This document shows positions 6,310-8,957 of a DNA stretch of 8,957 nt, piece by piece. The DNA lies in contig PMHN01000129.1 in assembly GCA_003156695.1 (NCBI GenBank), forward strand, positions 6,903 through 15,859. The letters are read 5' to 3'. The first letter of the stretch is position 1. Every line of letters begins with the position of its first letter. The notes beneath the pieces were generated by a model. It saw only the letters and a list, made by a program, of their open reading frames with translations, ran no database searches and was not told where the DNA came from. Made by a program: the position numbers and the translations under genes. The DNA is from Gammaproteobacteria bacterium (GTDB taxonomy: Bacteria; Pseudomonadota; Gammaproteobacteria; Steroidobacterales; Steroidobacteraceae).

Positions 6310-7397
6310 GCGCCGCGCATCCGGTAACGCACACGGCCGACAATTCCGGGGCCGGCGATCACCAGCAGGGCAAGCAACACCACGGCGACGTGCGTCCACC
6401 ACAGCCCCAGCCATTGCGGCACGGTGCCGCGCGCGAGCCACACCTTGCCGACCGAGATGAGGTTGGAATACAGGAGGTAGATAAGCACCGCGAGCCAGAC
6501 GCGCGCATAGCGTCCCTGGCGTGGCTTCAGCCGCGCGAGCGGCACCGCGATCAGTGCCAGCACTACGCACATGAGAGGCATCGCCAGCCGCCAGTGCAGC
6601 TCGGCCTGGTCGGCGGGGTTTGCGGAAGCCAACAGGCTGGCGGTCGGCTGCGCCTCGAGGGTCCGCACGACATCTGCCACCGCCGGCACCTGCACCGGCA
6701 CGATGTGCTCGGCGAAACGCACGATGCGAAACTCGGGGCTCCCCGGCACACCCTCGAAGCGCTCGCCGTCATAGAGCGTCAGGATATGCGTCATGCCGTC
6801 GGCCGACACGGCGTGCCGGGCGCGGTTGGCGAGCGCCACCTCCACGAGCGAGCCATGATTGCGCTCCACGAACACATTCGCGAGCGTGCCGTCACGGTTG
6901 ACGGCCTGGGCGTACACCACGGCGTTGCCGCCGCTAAAGCTGCGGAACTTGCCGGACGCGATGGGCGCGAACTGCCCGGCCCGCAGCGCCTCGCTGCGCA
7001 GATTCATGGCGCGGGCGGTGGCATCCGGTGCGAGCACCAGGGTCAGCCACGCCAGCCCCGCGGTCACCAGCACCGCCAGCAGCGCGACCGGGGCATAGAC
7101 ATTCGCCGGCCCCGCCCCGCAGGCAAAGGCCGCAGCCATCTCGCTGTCGTGATAGAGCCGGCCGAAGGCGAGTACCACTCCGAGCAGCAGGCCCACCGGC
7201 AAGAGCACCGACAGATTCTGTAATGCGCCAAGCCCGATGAGGTCCAGCACCACGCTCTGTGGGTACTGGTTGGCGGCCGCACGTTCAAGTACGCCCACCA
7301 CCTGGTTGGCGAGGAGGATGACGAGCAGCACGCCCGTCACCACGAGCCAGGCCGTCACCACCTCGCGCAGTATGTAGCGCCCGAGGATATTCCCCAA
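6306..7397 (-). CDS. lptF: LPS export ABC transporter permease LptF
   Basis: This encodes 363 residues, ending in TGA at 6306-6308. I take the start as TTG at 7395-7397: the reading then begins MGNILGRYILREV, which aligns with the usual LptF opening just before the first membrane helix. No ATG lies nearby in frame, and the next GTG codons would cut into that opening. The ribosome site is weak (AGG about 10 nt upstream). LptF is the partner of LptG in the LptB2FGC lipopolysaccharide extractor. Six membrane segments are visible (about 12-34, 58-79, 101-122, 271-288, 298-316, 333-350), with a periplasmic beta-jellyroll between the third and fourth. The family motif GRLYHDSEMAAAFACG (79-94) marks the cytoplasmic coupling region that contacts LptB. 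The gene is first in an lptF-lptG operon and divergent from pepA. Confidence 0.95.
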   Translation of the reverse strand: MGNILGRYILREVVTAWLVVTGVLLVILLANQVVGVLERAAANQYPQSVVLDLIGLGALQNLSVLLPVGLLLGVVLAFGRLYHDSEMAAAFACGAGPANVYAPVALLAVLVTAGLAWLTLVLAPDATARAMNLRSEALRAGQFAPIASGKFRSFSGGNAVVYAQAVNRDGTLANVFVERNHGSLVEVALANRARHAVSADGMTHILTLYDGERFEGVPGSPEFRIVRFAEHIVPVQVPAVADVVRTLEAQPTASLLASANPADQAELHWRLAMPLMCVVLALIAVPLARLKPRQGRYARVWLAVLIYLLYSNLISVGKVWLARGTVPQWLGLWWTHVAVVLLALLVIAGPGIVGRVRYRMRGA

Positions 7398-7578
7398 TGA
7401 ATCTACGCCTAATTGCCCACCGGAAACCCGCCCGGCTCTTGGGTTACACTGTCAGCGCCTGCACCAGCAGCCACGCATTACGCGTCAAACAAATACCAAA
7501 CGGTGCGGTGGCGCGCTCGCAAGGCGAGACTAAGGTAAATCAGACGCGCGCGCGCCTCAACGGCAAAGGGGACAGCAG
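7398..7578. promoter_or_regulatory. Divergent lptFG / pepA intergenic region
   Basis: These 181 bp must hold the promoters for lptFG on the left and pepA on the right, since both genes start at its edges. I could not fix a convincing -35/-10 pair for either. The best -10-like words are TACACT (+ strand, 7445-7450) and its overlapping complement TGTAAC; TTGACG on the - strand (in the 7480s-7490s) has no good partner. A small hairpin (ctcgc-aag-gcgag, 7516-7528) and an alternating CG tract (acgcgcgcgcgcc, 7544-7556) lie close to pepA. The pepA ribosome site AAGGGG is at 7565-7570. A short + strand frame from 7397 crosses here, but I do not consider it a gene. Confidence 0.55.
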
Positions 7579-8957
7579 ATGGATTTCGGGGTATGGAGCA
7601 AAGGACTGGCGTCACTCGCCGTCGACTGCCTGGTAGTAGGCGTCTTCGAGGAAGCCGAGCTCAGCGCGGAAGCCGCCAGCGTGGACGCGGCCTGCGGCGG
7701 GGGGCTGAAGAAGCTGCTGGGGCGCGGAGATTTCCCCGGGCGCGCGGGTGACACGCTGCTGCTCGCGGATCTGCCCGGCATCAGCGCCTCGCGGGTGCTC
7801 CTGACCGGGCTCGGAACCCGGAAACAGTTCAATCGCAAGGCCTGGCGCAAGGCATGGGGCGCTTGCGCGGCAGCGCTGCTGCGCACCCGTATCGCCAGCT
7901 GTGCCGTCGCCATCGCCCGGCCCCCGGCGCGCGAGCTGGACGACTACCACCTCGGGCGCGCCGTCGCGGAGATCGCCGGCGCCGCGCTCTATCGCGTCAA
8001 CGACCTGAAGACCGGCAAGAAGCCTGCGGCCGCCGCACTGCGCAAGGTACTCGCCGGCCCGGTGCGTACTCCGGCGGCCGCCTCGCGCGGCCTCGCGCAC
8101 GGCGCTGCGATCGCAAGCGCCGCACTCGTGCAGCGGGATCTTGCGAATCTGCCCGCCAACATCTGCACGCCGACCTATCTCGCCGAAGCGGCGCGGGCGC
8201 TGGCCAAGACCCACAAGGGCCTGAGCGTCAAGGTGCTGGATGAGCCGGCCATCCGGCGCGAGAAAATGGGCTGCCTGCTGGCAGTATCGCAGGGCAGCCA
8301 TCAGCCGCCGCGCTTCATCGTGCTCGAGTACCGCGGCGGCAAGGAGACGCAGCCGCCGATCGTGCTGGTCGGCAAGGGGGTGACCTTCGATACCGGCGGA
8401 ATCTCGCTCAAAGAGCCGCCGGCGATGGATGAGATGAAGTTCGACATGAGCGGCGCGGCCGCCGTCATTGCCGCCCTCACACTGGTGTCGAGCCTCGGCG
8501 TGAAACTCAACGTCGTGGGACTGGTCGCCGCCGTGGAGAACATGCCGGGCAGCAAGGCGGTGAAGCCGGGGGATGTGGCGACCAGCGCATCCGGCCAGAC
8601 GGTCGAGATTCTCAACACCGACGCCGAAGGGCGTCTGATCCTCTGCGACGCGCTGCACTACGCACGGCGCTTTCACCCGGCAGCCGTCATCGACATCGCC
8701 ACCCTCACCGGGGCGTGCGTCATCGCGCTCGGGCACCACCACTCCGGCGTGATGGGCAACGATGAGCCGCTGGTGCGCGAGCTCGTGGAGGCCGGCCGCC
8801 GCGCGGACGACCGCTGCTGGCAACTGCCCCTCACCGAGGAGTACGGCGAGCAGCTCAAGAGCAATTTCGCGGACTTCGCCAACGTCGGCGGGCGCGACGG
8901 CGGCGCGATCACCGCCGCCACCTTCTTAAGCAAGTTCACGCAGGGCCTGAAATGGGC
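7579..8957 (+). CDS. pepA: Leucyl aminopeptidase (M17 family), 3' end cut by window edge
   Basis: This encodes 459 residues from the ATG at 7579-7581 to the right edge with no stop; the family is about 500 residues, so roughly 40 are missing. The start follows AAGGGG 8 nt upstream. PepA is a cytosolic hexameric two-metal exopeptidase that removes N-terminal residues, notably leucine, from peptides. The N-terminal macro-like domain spans about 1-160 and the catalytic domain follows. All metal ligands of the family are present: Lys266, Asp271, Asp289, Asp348 and Glu350, in VGKGVTFDTGG, MDEMKFDMSGAA and NTDAEGRL. The catalytic pair Lys278 and Arg352 is also present. Each position is exactly four lower than my recollection of the E. 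coli numbering. ANxxxP-type and GxGTR-type family stretches are also seen. In E. coli PepA also binds DNA at Xer sites and carAB; nothing here tests that role. Divergence from lptFG is the classic arrangement. Being antisense to pepA, the long - strand frame at 7612-8823 is a shadow. Confidence 0.96.
   Translation, partial: MDFGVWSKGLASLAVDCLVVGVFEEAELSAEAASVDAACGGGLKKLLGRGDFPGRAGDTLLLADLPGISASRVLLTGLGTRKQFNRKAWRKAWGACAAALLRTRIASCAVAIARPPARELDDYHLGRAVAEIAGAALYRVNDLKTGKKPAAAALRKVLAGPVRTPAAASRGLAHGAAIASAALVQRDLANLPANICTPTYLAEAARALAKTHKGLSVKVLDEPAIRREKMGCLLAVSQGSHQPPRFIVLEYRGGKETQPPIVLVGKGVTFDTGGISLKEPPAMDEMKFDMSGAAAVIAALTLVSSLGVKLNVVGLVAAVENMPGSKAVKPGDVATSASGQTVEILNTDAEGRLILCDALHYARRFHPAAVIDIATLTGACVIALGHHHSGVMGNDEPLVRELVEAGRRADDRCWQLPLTEEYGEQLKSNFADFANVGGRDGGAITAATFLSKFTQGLKW

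Noticed and set aside
6310..6570. N-terminal extension of lptG by 87 codons
   Set aside because: It overlaps lptF out of frame and is Arg- and Ala-rich. The ATGA overlap start gives the normal LptG N-terminus.
7397..7636. A 79-codon + strand frame beginning at the lptF/pepA divergent region
   Set aside because: It overlaps the start of pepA out of frame, has no clear ribosome site and has no recognisable protein features.
7612..8823. A 403-codon open frame on the - strand
   Set aside because: It is antisense to pepA, whose + strand frame contains every catalytic and metal-binding residue of M17 peptidases. The - strand translation is rich in His, Arg and Gly and matches no family, as expected for a shadow in GC-rich DNA.
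1..8957. Search for CRISPR repeats, insertion sequence ends, tRNA genes, phage or toxin-antitoxin modules
   Set aside because: No spaced direct repeats, terminal inverted repeats with a transposase, tRNA-like cloverleaf or recognisable toxin/antitoxin gene was seen by eye.

Overview
The window is GC-rich and densely coded. It looks like chromosomal DNA from a gammaproteobacterium, probably near the Xanthomonadales, Nevskiales or Steroidobacter group. The main reasons are the divergent lptF-lptG / pepA arrangement typical of Gammaproteobacteria, the strong GC bias at third codon positions, and the secreted M61 peptidases common in that group. The lineage is inferred from gene content only. I saw no mobile element, CRISPR array, tRNA or rRNA.

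Layout from left to right: (1) the 3' end of a + strand gene of unknown function (1-315); (2) a hairpin between convergent genes; (3) a - strand gene for a secreted 256-residue protein that looks like two copies of one beta-rich domain, with a Cys-Ser-Ser-Cys motif in the first copy only; (4) a - strand gene for a secreted M61-family metallopeptidase with a C-terminal PDZ domain; (5) a 132-bp divergent promoter region; (6) a + strand paralogue of the same M61 peptidase, starting at TTG; (7) a strong hairpin between convergent genes; (8) lptG and lptF on the - strand, overlapping by 4 bp; (9) a 181-bp divergent region; (10) pepA (leucyl aminopeptidase) on the + strand, cut by the right edge with about 459 residues present.

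The genes fall into two functional groups. LptF and LptG form the inner-membrane permease of the lipopolysaccharide export ABC transporter. Their neighbour PepA is a cytosolic aminopeptidase and, in relatives, a DNA-binding protein; its position next to lptFG is conserved, but no shared pathway is implied. The two M61 enzymes and the 256-residue protein all carry export signals and probably act in the periplasm or outside the cell; the M61 pair probably trims peptides there.

I found no convincing new biological system. The points most worth a second look are the divergent M61 pair with differences around the active site, and the internally duplicated CSSC protein. Promoter calls are weak pattern matches and are scored accordingly.
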